Below, piece by piece: positions 23,747-33,689 of a stretch of 64,000 nt of DNA (its first letter is position 1; the number at the start of each line of letters is the position of its first letter). The stretch comes from a virus. The stretch covers positions 21,046 to 85,045 of IMG/VR virus record IMGVR_UViG_3300042293_000555; one strand, 5' to 3'. A program made the position numbers and the translations under genes. The notes under the pieces are model-generated. The model had not been told where the DNA came from. It saw only the letters and a list, made by a program, of their open reading frames with translations, and ran no database searches.

Positions 23747-24130
23747 ATGATAAAATTCACTAAGAAGTTCAGTAAATATGAATTAATTGTAGGCACTAAT
23801 AGTGTTGACATATTTAATCATTTTAATGTAAGTAAATTACATGGACTTACTAAAGAAGCAGCATTAGCTTATAAAGAAACTCCCAATGATGCTTACATTA
23901 TGGGTATGTGTAATTATAGTCCTGCAAATAAGTTTCCCTATGTATTTATTAATACTAATAGATTAAAAGGTGGATACAAAGATGCTACAGCAATTATGCA
24001 TGAAACTGTACATTTAAGTTTACTTTTACACAATTGGAATGTTGAAAATAAAGAAGAAGAGATAGTAACTGATGCTGAAAAATATGCAAATCAAATACTA
24101 TCTCTCATTAAGCTGAGTAACCTAATTTGA
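23747..24130 (+). CDS. Small zincin metallopeptidase-like protein (127 aa)
   Basis: A 127-residue protein with AIMHETVHLSL, a HExxH zinc motif (about residues 85-89), followed by a downstream Glu-rich segment (KEEEIVTDAEKYA) that can provide the third ligand. No signal peptide, so it acts in the cytoplasm or after lysis. The target is unknown. It starts one base after the synthetase-like gene and probably shares its transcript. Confidence 0.8.
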   Translation: MIKFTKKFSKYELIVGTNSVDIFNHFNVSKLHGLTKEAALAYKETPNDAYIMGMCNYSPANKFPYVFINTNRLKGGYKDATAIMHETVHLSLLLHNWNVENKEEEIVTDAEKYANQILSLIKLSNLI

Positions 24131-24147
24131 TCACTAAATTAATTTTT

Positions 24148-24675
24148 ATGAAATATGTATTGGCAGTTTGGTTTACGTTCTCCACTGTTTATTGTAACAC
24201 CTACACAAAAGAAGTGGAAATGGTGTTGGAAAAAAAAGAATTTGTAAATTGGTTAATTAATTCTAAACCTAAACATACTTGGAATGATGTTGATTGGTTA
24301 GCTAAAATGATGATGTCAGAAGTTGCTGATTCTACTGATAAAGAATCTATTTATCTTGTTGGTGCAGTAGCAGTTAATCACACAACATTATTTGGTTATA
24401 CTTTATTTGAAGCATTACACAGAAAACAAGCATTTTCAGGTTTAAATAATGAAGCATACCATTGGTGGAGAGCTGAACCTACAACAGTACATAAACAAAT
24501 AGCTATTGACTTAATAACCAATGGTGTACAAGAAAGAGCTTGTAATGTTTTTGCATTTTGTAATATGTCACTTATATCTAAGCATGCACATAATTGGTTT
24601 AGTTCTTTTAAACTTTATAAAAAAATAGGTCAAGTTTCTTTTTTCTCTTATGAAAAAGCTGTAAGTTTGCCTTAA
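24148..24675 (+). CDS. SleB/CwlJ-like cell wall hydrolase
   Basis: Start at ATG 24148 (the TTG at 24127 overlaps the previous stop). The 175-residue product has an N-terminal signal-like segment (MKYVLAVWFTFSTVYC) and a hydrolase_2/SleB domain: WLAKMMMSEV with the catalytic-type Glu (about residue 57), LVGAVAVNH, and a KQAFSG motif. Such enzymes cut peptidoglycan glycan strands. Likely an export-dependent endolysin. It is the second wall hydrolase in the window. Confidence 0.82.
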   Translation: MKYVLAVWFTFSTVYCNTYTKEVEMVLEKKEFVNWLINSKPKHTWNDVDWLAKMMMSEVADSTDKESIYLVGAVAVNHTTLFGYTLFEALHRKQAFSGLNNEAYHWWRAEPTTVHKQIAIDLITNGVQERACNVFAFCNMSLISKHAHNWFSSFKLYKKIGQVSFFSYEKAVSLP

Positions 24676-24686
24676 ATCAACTTATT

Positions 24687-25193
24687 ATGTACGTAGAAAT
24701 TAAGAAGAAACACGAAGATGTAAAAATACCTACCTATGCTACAGCAGGTAGTGCAGGATTTGACCTATATGCAGATTCCTTTTTAAAGTTATATTCAGGT
24801 AATACAGAAGTTCTTTTAAAAGATGTAATGAGATTTAGCATCAGCAAAGGATATATTGTTCTAAGACCATTTGAAAGAATCTTAATTGGAACAGGGTTGT
24901 ATATGGCTATTCCTGAAGGATATGAATTACAAATTAGAGATAAAAGTGGAATTGCTTTAAAACAAGGTTTAAAAGTAATGAACTCACCGGGTACTGTAGA
25001 TTCAGATTATAGAGATGAAATTGGTGTAATTATAGGTAATCTTAGCAATGCTTTAATGAGAATTAACCTTAATGAAAAAATTGCACAAGCTGTACTTGCT
25101 AAACATGAAACTGCTGATTGGATTGAAACAGTAGATTTAACTCCTACTAATACTGAAAGAGTAGGTGGTTTTGGAAGTACAGGGTTAAAATAA
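24687..25193 (+). CDS. dut: dUTP diphosphatase
   Basis: Trimeric-type dUTPase of 168 residues with all five motifs: 1 GSAGFDLYA (about 21-29), 2 RDKSGIAL, 3 SPGTVDSDYRDEIGV (catalytic Asp), 4 NEKIAQAVL and 5 RVGGFGSTG at the C-terminus. It hydrolyses dUTP to dUMP, feeding ThyX and keeping uracil out of DNA. An insertion of about 15 residues lies between motifs 1 and 2. Followed by a terminator. Confidence 0.95.
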   Translation: MYVEIKKKHEDVKIPTYATAGSAGFDLYADSFLKLYSGNTEVLLKDVMRFSISKGYIVLRPFERILIGTGLYMAIPEGYELQIRDKSGIALKQGLKVMNSPGTVDSDYRDEIGVIIGNLSNALMRINLNEKIAQAVLAKHETADWIETVDLTPTNTERVGGFGSTGLK

Positions 25194-25224
25194 ATAATAA
25201 ATTGTCCTGCGTCTTATAATTGTG

Positions 25225-25253
25225 AAAGGTTGGTAGAAATATCAACCTTTTTT
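25225..25253 (+). terminator. Intrinsic terminator
   Basis: Stem AAAGGTTG/CAACCTTT (25225-25232/25243-25250) followed by TTT. A TATAATTG box (25216-25223) just before it may be a weak promoter for the next gene. Confidence 0.8.
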
Positions 25254-25266
25254 AAACCTTACTTCA

Positions 25267-25959
25267 ATGACATACAAAAATGTACTTATAGTTGTATTGA
25301 TTTTTATTATTGCATTTATCAACAGATGTAAACAAGATACTTCATTAAAAACTATACAAGAATTAAAATTACAAAATCAATTATTGACTGATACTGTAGT
25401 TCATTTTAAAGATGCCAATGGAAAACAGTCTTCTAAAATTAGAGTATTAGAAGTAACTAATATGAATCAGATTAAAAATCTTGATTCTCAGAAAAACTTA
25501 GTTACATTATTACAAAGTGAAGTTGCATTATATAAGAAAAAGTTACAAAGCAGTGTTGGTATTACAACTATTACAGAATTTGATACTATATTTAAGACTG
25601 ATAGTTTTCACTTGGTTACTAACAGTAAGGATACAATTTCTATTCAATCTTTCCATTTTAAACACTCTGACAGTTGGATAAAAATAAATATTAAGGGGGA
25701 TTCCTTGAATACTCAATTCTCAGTAAAGGTTGATAATCAATACTCTGTATCAATTGTTAAAGCTAAAAAAGGATTTGATGCAATTGTTAAAAATTCTAAT
25801 CCTTATTCTACCACTACTGAAATCTTAGCTACAAAACTTAGTTTACCTAAACCTAAGAAATTTGGTATAGGACTTGTAGTAGGATATGGTATAACCTTTC
25901 CTTTAAAACCTTCACCATTTATAGGTGTAGGTTTGTCCTATAACATCATAAGATTTTAG
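25267..25959 (+). CDS. Membrane-anchored coiled-coil protein, spanin-like
   Basis: A 230-residue protein with one N-terminal membrane helix (residues 5-20) directly followed by a charged region and a coiled coil (about 25-95). A beta-rich middle follows, then a C-terminal glycine/aromatic strand region (GIGLVVGYGITF...GVGLSYNIIRF) ending in Phe, like an outer-membrane beta segment. This layout resembles proteins near lysis genes in Bacteroidota phages and could bridge inner and outer membranes during lysis. Two wall hydrolases upstream support this. The family is not certain. Confidence 0.65.
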   Translation: MTYKNVLIVVLIFIIAFINRCKQDTSLKTIQELKLQNQLLTDTVVHFKDANGKQSSKIRVLEVTNMNQIKNLDSQKNLVTLLQSEVALYKKKLQSSVGITTITEFDTIFKTDSFHLVTNSKDTISIQSFHFKHSDSWIKINIKGDSLNTQFSVKVDNQYSVSIVKAKKGFDAIVKNSNPYSTTTEILATKLSLPKPKKFGIGLVVGYGITFPLKPSPFIGVGLSYNIIRF

Positions 25960-25981
25960 TAACTTTCCTCTCTATATATTT

Positions 25982-26013
25982 AAAGGTCTTCCCTACAAAG
26001 GAAGACCTTTTTT
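25982..26013. terminator. Terminator between convergent gene blocks
   Basis: Perfect 11-bp stem (25982-25992 with 26000-26010), loop CTACAAA, followed by T on the + strand. It ends the + strand block and may also stop - strand transcription coming from 26016. Confidence 0.93.
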
Positions 26014-26015
26014 AT

Positions 26016-29000
26016 TTACTTAGTCAAGTCATCATCTTGTGATTGTTCTTTTTCCAATGCTTCCATCTTTTTCTTCTTTTCTAAAAGAATTTTTTGAGAT
26101 TGTTCTTTAAAACTTGATCTTCTTTCCATCCTTTCTTTAGGTGTTACTTTTTCAGGTTTTACAGATTTCTTAGCATTTTTACTGGTAGTATCTTTAATAT
26201 CTTTAGGTAGTGGATGTCTACGATTAACTAAAGCATCAATTTGTTTCTTTGAAAGTTCTTTACCTTCAGGAAGATTTTCAAGTTCTTTTCTATAATCTTC
26301 TCTTTGTGCACTAACTACTTTTCTTTCAATTCTTTCTTCATCCCAAGCTACCTGATCAAAAATTGGTTCAGTAAATACTCTTTCTGATTCTTTACCAAAT
26401 CCCATATATGAATCTCTAAACAAACTTGGAAGTATAATTTTACGAAATTTTTCTCCTTGATCTGAATTTGATACCTGACCATCAAACCATTTTCCTGCAG
26501 ATTTTAAAAATTTATTTACATCAGTAATATAAGTCATTACTCCATTATTAGAAACCATGTTTTTATATAAATCTATAGGATTAGTATACATTGTTGCTGA
26601 TTGAGATAATTGTAATCCCCTATTTACTAATAAATTATGCCATTTTCTTTTATTAGAATCTTCTTCATCGTCATCATCCCACAGTGTTGCATGAGCAAGA
26701 ATTGTAAATGATATCCAAGCTAAGGTCATAGACAAATCTGCCATAAGAGATTTCATATTTCTTAAATCTCTTTCAGTAAACTTACCATCACTAAGTAATT
26801 TTTCATATCCTGAATTTTCATTTATAAGTTCTCTACCTGAAAGTAGGTTAATAGGTGTAGCTATAAATTTTCTCATTAGTAACTTAAGAGTAAGTATTGA
26901 TGATTGTGCTATATTAAGATTTGATCTTACACCAAATATTGATGCTAAACCTAACCCTGCTACTGCTCCTATACCTATACCCCATCCACCACCAATCATC
27001 ATTACCCCTGTAAGTGCTCCATGTATTGCACCTGATGCTTTAGTGTGTGACCACAATCTACCTTTTTTACCTTTCTGTCCTGTTACAAGGTCATCATGTT
27101 CAAAAGCAATTCTACCATAAATTTGCATAGAAAGCCAAGTTTTAAACATAATTAATGCTTTACCTACAACATTGGATTTTAACATCATACCACGTAATTG
27201 ATCATAGTTACCATGTGCAGTTACAATAGCATCAGTTACCTTAGTTCTAAATAAAGTATAAGTTTCACCTTTATTCTGTTCCCAAGCAAGTATATTTTCT
27301 TCAGTTCTAAAATCAGGTTTTAATTTACCATCAACATTTAATGCATCCCATACATTACTTTCTTTACCACTAATACCTTTAATAGGTGTATCTAACATAA
27401 TTGCAACCATCAAGGGAGTCTGATTCATATACTCAGTCCTTTTAGTTAATTGCATTGGTGTAATTGCATTGACTTTTGAAAAAGGTGTTTTTGTACTTGC
27501 TTTCTGTAACTCATTAGTAGCATCCTGAAGAATATCAAATTTGTTAATTAACAAACTTGCTTTCTTTGCACCATTAGGTGTTACCCTTGATTTATTACCA
27601 AGTATACCTTTTATAAAACTACCTGATACAATATGTGCTGCTCTATAAAAATGTTTAGATTGAAAATGATCACCTGTTGATGCAATTATTAAGTTAGCAA
27701 TTTGTCCTTCTATAAAGTTAGTAATTGCTGATTTAATACTAAAACCTAAGTTGATAAATGTAATATGACTTAATAAGTTAGTAAAAACTGCTTCGAAAGA
27801 TGCTCTTTTACCTAATGATTCTCTTATATCTTCTAACTCTTTTTTCAATACCGGATTTGATTCTTCATTAATCATTTTATCAAGCTCTTTCTTGAGTTTC
27901 TGATCTTTAAAAGTAAGTAATCTTCCTGAAACTATACCCATAAGTTTACCAGTAAGTCCTTTTCTCTCATTTAAAGGTAGAGTACTTGCAGTAAGATGTA
28001 TATCACCTTGATTACCTAACACTACTCTATTATACCAATCTTCAAATTGAGAAATTGCCTTATTTCTAAGACCTTTTATTTCTGTTTTACCATTTATTTT
28101 AAGAGTTTCTGACATAGAAGTTTTTACACTTTTACCTGTTTTACCATAATGATTTTTTAAAATATTAATGTAAGGCAACATTTCTTGTCTTGCATTATAT
28201 TCATGAGCCATCTTAGAATAGTATTTGATAATTTTAGGTAAATTAACTGAATGTTCTTCTACAATGTTTGCCATTATAGCTTTTTCAATAATTTGTCCTA
28301 CAGGAATACTTTCACCATATTTCTTTTTTAATTCTACACCATCACTAAGCTCTAATAAATCAGTAAGGTATTTAACAGCTTTAGATGACAGTTCTGAATA
28401 AGCAATAGATGATTTATGATTAACTGGTTTACCATGCAATTTAGCAAACTTAATCATTTCAACTCTTGATCTTTTATCAACTTCTTGTTTGTTGTCACTG
28501 ATAAATGCAGAATTTACTTTTGGTTCACGTTGATTGGTAATTATATCAACATTGTCATAAGTGTTTGATTCTTGTGCATTTATACCAAATCCCATTTTTA
28601 ATTCCTGATAATATGCTGCTGCCATTTTTATCAACTTCTTAAAGAAACTGATATTAGGGTCAGCATAAATTTCAGTAATTGCTTTTTTTACCATAGGTAA
28701 TGAGTTGGAGAACAACCTTGATCTAATTTCTTCAGGAAATTGTTTCATGATGTTGTCCATCTCTTCAGAAATCAAATCATAGTATTCCTTTAACTCAGAA
28801 TGAGCTTCAATTACTTTAAATGATTCATCATAATACCCAGTAGGGGTAGTAGTTTCTTCCATTACATAAGTATCAGAATCTGCACTAAGTTTTCTATTGG
28901 TTACAGCTTTAAATTTTCTTGGTATAGAGTAGTTATATTTATAAGTAGGGTTAACTACTAAACCTTTATAGGTTATAAAACTTGTACTGTTAATATTAGC

Positions 29001-30578
29001 AGAAGAAATAAATGGATTGTGAGCCATTATATCCATTTGTAATTGATCAAAATCTTTCATTTCCAATTCACTCTCAAGACCTACACCCCTTTGTTCTAAA
29101 AATGTTTCAGTATAAAGTTGTTTCCATTTTAAGAAATTTCTAATACTCTTCTTTTGCCCTTCCAATTCTTCTTTATAACCTATAGCACTGATGTTAGATT
29201 TTACATTATCAGTATAACCATCATCATCTTTAAAAAACTCAGCAAATTCAGGAAACTCATCCTGTATTTCCTGCATTCTTCCTAAGTCAAAAGTTATTGT
29301 ATTTTCTCTAAACCAAGTTTTCTTTTTATCAAAAGCTCTTAGTAACCTTTTACTTCTTGCACCTATCTCTTCAGTGTTAAATGCTATATTGACTTCCTGA
29401 TTATATTGAGCCATAAATGAATCTTTAAAGTCAGAAAAATCACTTGTATATCTTTGAGTCAACTTACCACTTCTCTTACCTGTTTTAGATCTTTGAAAAA
29501 ATAAATCAAAAGATACCTGTTTACCTAAAAATAAACCTGAGAGAGTTTGCTTTAATTGTTTCAATACTTTCTCTGCTTTAACTAATGCTGCATTGTGTCT
29601 TTCTTCAAATGACTTATATTCACCAATGTGTTCTGCCCAGTTAGCTTGAAAAGCATCCATAATTACCTGTGGCAGAGTACCATTATTACTAAATATACCT
29701 TTAGATATATCCATTAACAACATATCTATCATATTTGCATCAGGTAATGCTTTTACAATTTCATCATAAGTCATAGTATCATACATCTTCTTAACTCTTG
29801 GATTAGAGTTTACAACAGTTGTTACTATTTCCTTATATGTTCCATTTAACTGAACCTCATGTTTTTTAAAATCAGCTGCAATTTGATTAAGTATTTGTTG
29901 TACTTCATCAGGTAATACTGTAGCTCTTTTAGTAACAGGGTCATATATCTCATGATCAAAAAATAAAGGATGAGAATCAATGTTAATACCATCAATAGTT
30001 TGATTTGTTTGGGTAATCTCCATTGCCTTATAGAAGTTAATAATTCTTTTAGCTTCTTCAGCATTCTCAAATATCTCTTTATTTGCTACAGGGTCATCAC
30101 CCAACTTACCTGAGTTTAACAGCTCATACACTCTTTGAAAATCTTCAAGTGCCTGATACCTTAATTCAGCTAAAGTAAGTGGATTCTCTTTACTTAACTT
30201 ACTTATTTCAGCTTCTAATTCAACAATCCTATTTTGCAGTTTTACCTGTAACTTACCATATCTCTTAGCAGTATTAGGATCACTATCTTTAATTTGTTCA
30301 ATAGTTGTATTAAGATTTGAAATTCTATTTTTATACAGAGTTACTAAAGACTTTTTAAAATCTTTAGTTTTTTCAAAGTTTGTTTTGAAATCCATATCTT
30401 CATCTGCATCTTCTTCAAAACTAAAATCATCATCTTCTACACTAAAAGGACTAAAAGATTCTCTTGCCATAAGAATCTTAATTTTATTCTGAACACCTTT
30501 ATCTTTCAGTAATAGTTTAAACTGTTTTTCAGTATAAACTTTTCCCATAAATTCATAAGTACAGCCCATGTTAATCAC
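26016..30578 (-). CDS. Giant virion protein (1520 aa)
   Basis: Last gene of the late - strand block. Near the N-terminus is RESFSPFSVEDDD (about residue 38), a motif shared with the 5146-residue protein. A long alpha-helical, Lys/Glu-rich body follows, with two hydrophobic stretches: a Gly-rich one at about 1186-1215 and another at about 1278-1297 before an acidic DDDDEED patch. The C-terminal 60 residues are highly charged. The position after the RNA polymerase gene suits the large cargo proteins of crAss-like virions that are ejected with DNA; the hydrophobic segments could help cross the envelope. No enzymatic motif found. It overlaps the 1034-residue gene by eight bases. Confidence 0.8.
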   Translation of the reverse strand: MINMGCTYEFMGKVYTEKQFKLLLKDKGVQNKIKILMARESFSPFSVEDDDFSFEEDADEDMDFKTNFEKTKDFKKSLVTLYKNRISNLNTTIEQIKDSDPNTAKRYGKLQVKLQNRIVELEAEISKLSKENPLTLAELRYQALEDFQRVYELLNSGKLGDDPVANKEIFENAEEAKRIINFYKAMEITQTNQTIDGINIDSHPLFFDHEIYDPVTKRATVLPDEVQQILNQIAADFKKHEVQLNGTYKEIVTTVVNSNPRVKKMYDTMTYDEIVKALPDANMIDMLLMDISKGIFSNNGTLPQVIMDAFQANWAEHIGEYKSFEERHNAALVKAEKVLKQLKQTLSGLFLGKQVSFDLFFQRSKTGKRSGKLTQRYTSDFSDFKDSFMAQYNQEVNIAFNTEEIGARSKRLLRAFDKKKTWFRENTITFDLGRMQEIQDEFPEFAEFFKDDDGYTDNVKSNISAIGYKEELEGQKKSIRNFLKWKQLYTETFLEQRGVGLESELEMKDFDQLQMDIMAHNPFISSANINSTSFITYKGLVVNPTYKYNYSIPRKFKAVTNRKLSADSDTYVMEETTTPTGYYDESFKVIEAHSELKEYYDLISEEMDNIMKQFPEEIRSRLFSNSLPMVKKAITEIYADPNISFFKKLIKMAAAYYQELKMGFGINAQESNTYDNVDIITNQREPKVNSAFISDNKQEVDKRSRVEMIKFAKLHGKPVNHKSSIAYSELSSKAVKYLTDLLELSDGVELKKKYGESIPVGQIIEKAIMANIVEEHSVNLPKIIKYYSKMAHEYNARQEMLPYINILKNHYGKTGKSVKTSMSETLKINGKTEIKGLRNKAISQFEDWYNRVVLGNQGDIHLTASTLPLNERKGLTGKLMGIVSGRLLTFKDQKLKKELDKMINEESNPVLKKELEDIRESLGKRASFEAVFTNLLSHITFINLGFSIKSAITNFIEGQIANLIIASTGDHFQSKHFYRAAHIVSGSFIKGILGNKSRVTPNGAKKASLLINKFDILQDATNELQKASTKTPFSKVNAITPMQLTKRTEYMNQTPLMVAIMLDTPIKGISGKESNVWDALNVDGKLKPDFRTEENILAWEQNKGETYTLFRTKVTDAIVTAHGNYDQLRGMMLKSNVVGKALIMFKTWLSMQIYGRIAFEHDDLVTGQKGKKGRLWSHTKASGAIHGALTGVMMIGGGWGIGIGAVAGLGLASIFGVRSNLNIAQSSILTLKLLMRKFIATPINLLSGRELINENSGYEKLLSDGKFTERDLRNMKSLMADLSMTLAWISFTILAHATLWDDDDEEDSNKRKWHNLLVNRGLQLSQSATMYTNPIDLYKNMVSNNGVMTYITDVNKFLKSAGKWFDGQVSNSDQGEKFRKIILPSLFRDSYMGFGKESERVFTEPIFDQVAWDEERIERKVVSAQREDYRKELENLPEGKELSKKQIDALVNRRHPLPKDIKDTTSKNAKKSVKPEKVTPKERMERRSSFKEQSQKILLEKKKKMEALEKEQSQDDDLTK

Positions 30579-33500
30579 ATTTAGTTTTTATAATTCCTTT
30601 TTGAATAAGTTCCTGTATTTGTTCTTCTATTTCCTGTTCTTCAGTAAGTTGAGTTTCTTCACTAACCATTGCTTTAACTATCTCTACATTATCAGGAGTA
30701 TTAGACATCAGCAATTTAAATAAATTTTCATTCACATCCTTATTATCACTGTAATTATTAATTAAATCCAATAACTTTTTAATCTCTGTAAGTCCTTTTT
30801 CATCTGCTTCATATTCAGTATCATTCTGTATTGTTTCTATAGCATCTATTAAGGCTTCCTGTTCCTGATCACTTAAATCTTCTTTACTACTAAGTTTATC
30901 TATTGTTAATCTTGCATTTGAAATATTCTTTAAAATCCCATCAACTTTATTCATCAACTTATCTAAAGAATTTGCTGCATCACCTGTAAAAAAGTAATAT
31001 GTAAGTGACTTATATAAATTATCAAATTCTTCAGGACTTACTTTAGTTGGTAATGGAGTAACAAACTTTTTAAATCCTTCTACATCTTGATTAGAACCTA
31101 ATATATGTATTTGTTCAGGTTCAAATACTATTATAAATTTTTCATCAGTATATATGTCACCTAATGGATTTTGTATTAACAATCCATCTACATCAATGTC
31201 ATCATTAGCTAAATTATTAAAAATATTTATACTTTGATAGTTTACTGGTTTAGGTTCAAAATCATTTATTAGTTCAATGGCTTCATTTATTTCACTTTTA
31301 GGTGCATTGTTATTTCTTAATTCATTTATATTATTTTGTAATTTTGATAACTGATTTTTATTATAATAAAAATTTTCTTTATCAGTTGATGTTTTAAAAA
31401 GTTTAGAACTTTCTCCATACTTTACATCTTTAATATTTACAATAGCAGTAGTTCTACTTTCTTCAGATTTATTTGTTACATTATTAGGGTAAAATACATA
31501 TTTGCCATTTATATCTGTTGTAAAATAAATACCTTTTCCACGATTAGTTTTTCTAAATTCAGATAAAGGTTTTCCTCCAAAATGATAAACAATATCTTTT
31601 ACTTTACTATTAGGAAATATAGTATCTAAATATTGAGAATATTGTTCAGCAGTACCAATAGAAGATAATTCAGAATTAGTATCAAATAATTCTTGTACTC
31701 CTGGTTTAACTTCATTTCCAAACTTACTATACTTAACTGATGCACCTTTATATGGTTTAACAGTAGTAGGTTGATAAACTACTTTGCTACCTTCTACAAT
31801 GGGTGCTCCTGTTAAATCAGATAATTCTTTTAGTTTTTCAAAATCTTCGTTAGAAAGAGTCAGATTATTATTACCTTCATTATAATAATCATAATTATCA
31901 AGTAACTCAATTTTATCAATGTTGTGTTGAGTAGCATTAATAAATAATTCATCATAAGAATATCTTAACTCATCATCTAAGGTTAATCTAATAGCATACT
32001 GACCTTGATTTGTATATCTTTTCTTTTTACCTTTATAATCAATTAATGCACTACCTATATCTTGTAAGTAACTTTCCATTATAGGTGAATCTCCTTTAAA
32101 AGAAAGCTTGATAGCACCATGTGGAACACTTTTTGATTTACTTGAATAAGTAGCTAATTCCATTGGAATATTCTTACTCATTAAATCAATAAATAATTGT
32201 ATTGCATCTGAAAGAGTTTTTGCTCCTGCATTATTCATATATGCACCAATATGATGATGCACCCCACCAAAATCAGATACTTTCCATTGATTTTTTAATT
32301 GTTGAAATACTTTGGTTTCATTAGTTTTAAATTTAGTTATTACTGATAAATAGTTTTGAGCTGAATTATTAATGAATAAATCTGCATCAATATTTTTTAT
32401 TAATTCATCAAAAACTAAAACTTTTTCTTGAATAAGTTTATCATCACTTGAATCATCTCTTCTTGTACGAGTTTTAACTAATGTATTTTTTTCTTCTTCA
32501 TTAAAAAAAATATTAATAATGGTATTTATTGATGCAATATCTTTTTCTTGAAACAATTGAGGATATAATTGCCTAAACTCACTATGTTTTTTATCTGTAA
32601 ATACATTATGTAATAATAGTAATTTTTCTAAAAAATTAGCTCTTCCCTTATTTGTTAATTTGTGTAATGAAGGCATTGTTTTAAAAACATGAAGTACATT
32701 TTCTACTCTACCTAAAAATGTAATATGTTCATAATGCATATTGATGTATTCTTCAGATTGAGGTCTATTTTCATATTTTAAAGGAGAATATTCCAATAAA
32801 TTTATCCTATGACCATATTGCATCATTTGTGCAAAATGTTTTAATCTAAAATCCTTATCTAAAGCAGCAATGTTTATATCAGTATAATTAATAGATTTTT
32901 CTTCAAGTTTAAAATCATGAATTTTATTATACTCTTTACTGATTAAAGAAGCTAAAAACTTTCTGATGTTATTTATAAACTCTAAAGCCTTTTGAAATAA
33001 TGTCTTGTTTTCAGTTATTGTTTTTAAATCAATTTTACCTGTAACAAGTCTTGCAATAGTTTCTACTATTGCTTCTTCTATTTGTCCTTTTTCATCTAAC
33101 TCAGGATATAACTCTTTAACTTCTGCAAGTACTTGTTTACCATAAGTAGAAGTCTGAATTTCATTTGATAAACTTTTATACAGCTTAGAGTTATCTTCTT
33201 TAACCTGTTCAATAAATGGGTGTGCAAATTCATGCCAAGCAGTTTCAGGAGTAACCTTAGCTAAGTTAATATAAACTCTACCATCTTCAAACTTACCTGA
33301 ATATGGTAAAGAATTATCATTTACAGTTTCATAAGGAATACTAAACTTATCACTTAATGTTTTTAAAATATCTTCTACATTATTAGGGTCAATACTACCT
33401 TTATCAAACTTAGAATATTTAACACCATTGATGTTATCTATCTGTTTGAATACTAATTTATTAGGTACTATTTTATTACCATCTTCAAAGAATAATTTCT

Positions 33501-33675
33501 CATTCCATTGAGGGTCATTGGCAAAGTACTTTGACTTTGCCTGACCTTTCAATTCTGTATGTAGTTTTCTAAATTGTTTTAAATCTTTTACATTTAGAAA
33601 CTCATCAATAACTCCTTTAGTTCTAAGGAATGATTTAGCATTTGCTTCTGATGTTTTAAATGGTTTACAACTCAT
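30571..33675 (-). CDS. Giant virion protein with zincin and ADP-ribosyltransferase-like domains
   Basis: A 1034-residue polyvalent protein. At about residues 145-151 is WHEFAHPF, a HExxH zinc peptidase motif with a downstream EAIVETIARL helix that could give the third ligand. At about 690-880 is an ART-like domain: DIVYHFGG, FRKTNRGKGIYFTTD, and near its end FEPEQIHILGS, the pattern of ART domains in phage polyvalent proteins. The rest is helical, with a Glu-rich C-terminus. Such proteins are thought to be injected and to modify or cut host proteins. Downstream of the RNA polymerase gene with 14 bases between, and overlapping the next gene by eight. Confidence 0.8.
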   Translation of the reverse strand: MSCKPFKTSEANAKSFLRTKGVIDEFLNVKDLKQFRKLHTELKGQAKSKYFANDPQWNEKLFFEDGNKIVPNKLVFKQIDNINGVKYSKFDKGSIDPNNVEDILKTLSDKFSIPYETVNDNSLPYSGKFEDGRVYINLAKVTPETAWHEFAHPFIEQVKEDNSKLYKSLSNEIQTSTYGKQVLAEVKELYPELDEKGQIEEAIVETIARLVTGKIDLKTITENKTLFQKALEFINNIRKFLASLISKEYNKIHDFKLEEKSINYTDINIAALDKDFRLKHFAQMMQYGHRINLLEYSPLKYENRPQSEEYINMHYEHITFLGRVENVLHVFKTMPSLHKLTNKGRANFLEKLLLLHNVFTDKKHSEFRQLYPQLFQEKDIASINTIINIFFNEEEKNTLVKTRTRRDDSSDDKLIQEKVLVFDELIKNIDADLFINNSAQNYLSVITKFKTNETKVFQQLKNQWKVSDFGGVHHHIGAYMNNAGAKTLSDAIQLFIDLMSKNIPMELATYSSKSKSVPHGAIKLSFKGDSPIMESYLQDIGSALIDYKGKKKRYTNQGQYAIRLTLDDELRYSYDELFINATQHNIDKIELLDNYDYYNEGNNNLTLSNEDFEKLKELSDLTGAPIVEGSKVVYQPTTVKPYKGASVKYSKFGNEVKPGVQELFDTNSELSSIGTAEQYSQYLDTIFPNSKVKDIVYHFGGKPLSEFRKTNRGKGIYFTTDINGKYVFYPNNVTNKSEESRTTAIVNIKDVKYGESSKLFKTSTDKENFYYNKNQLSKLQNNINELRNNNAPKSEINEAIELINDFEPKPVNYQSINIFNNLANDDIDVDGLLIQNPLGDIYTDEKFIIVFEPEQIHILGSNQDVEGFKKFVTPLPTKVSPEEFDNLYKSLTYYFFTGDAANSLDKLMNKVDGILKNISNARLTIDKLSSKEDLSDQEQEALIDAIETIQNDTEYEADEKGLTEIKKLLDLINNYSDNKDVNENLFKLLMSNTPDNVEIVKAMVSEETQLTEEQEIEEQIQELIQKGIIKTKCD

Positions 33676-33689
33676 AGTTTATTATTATT

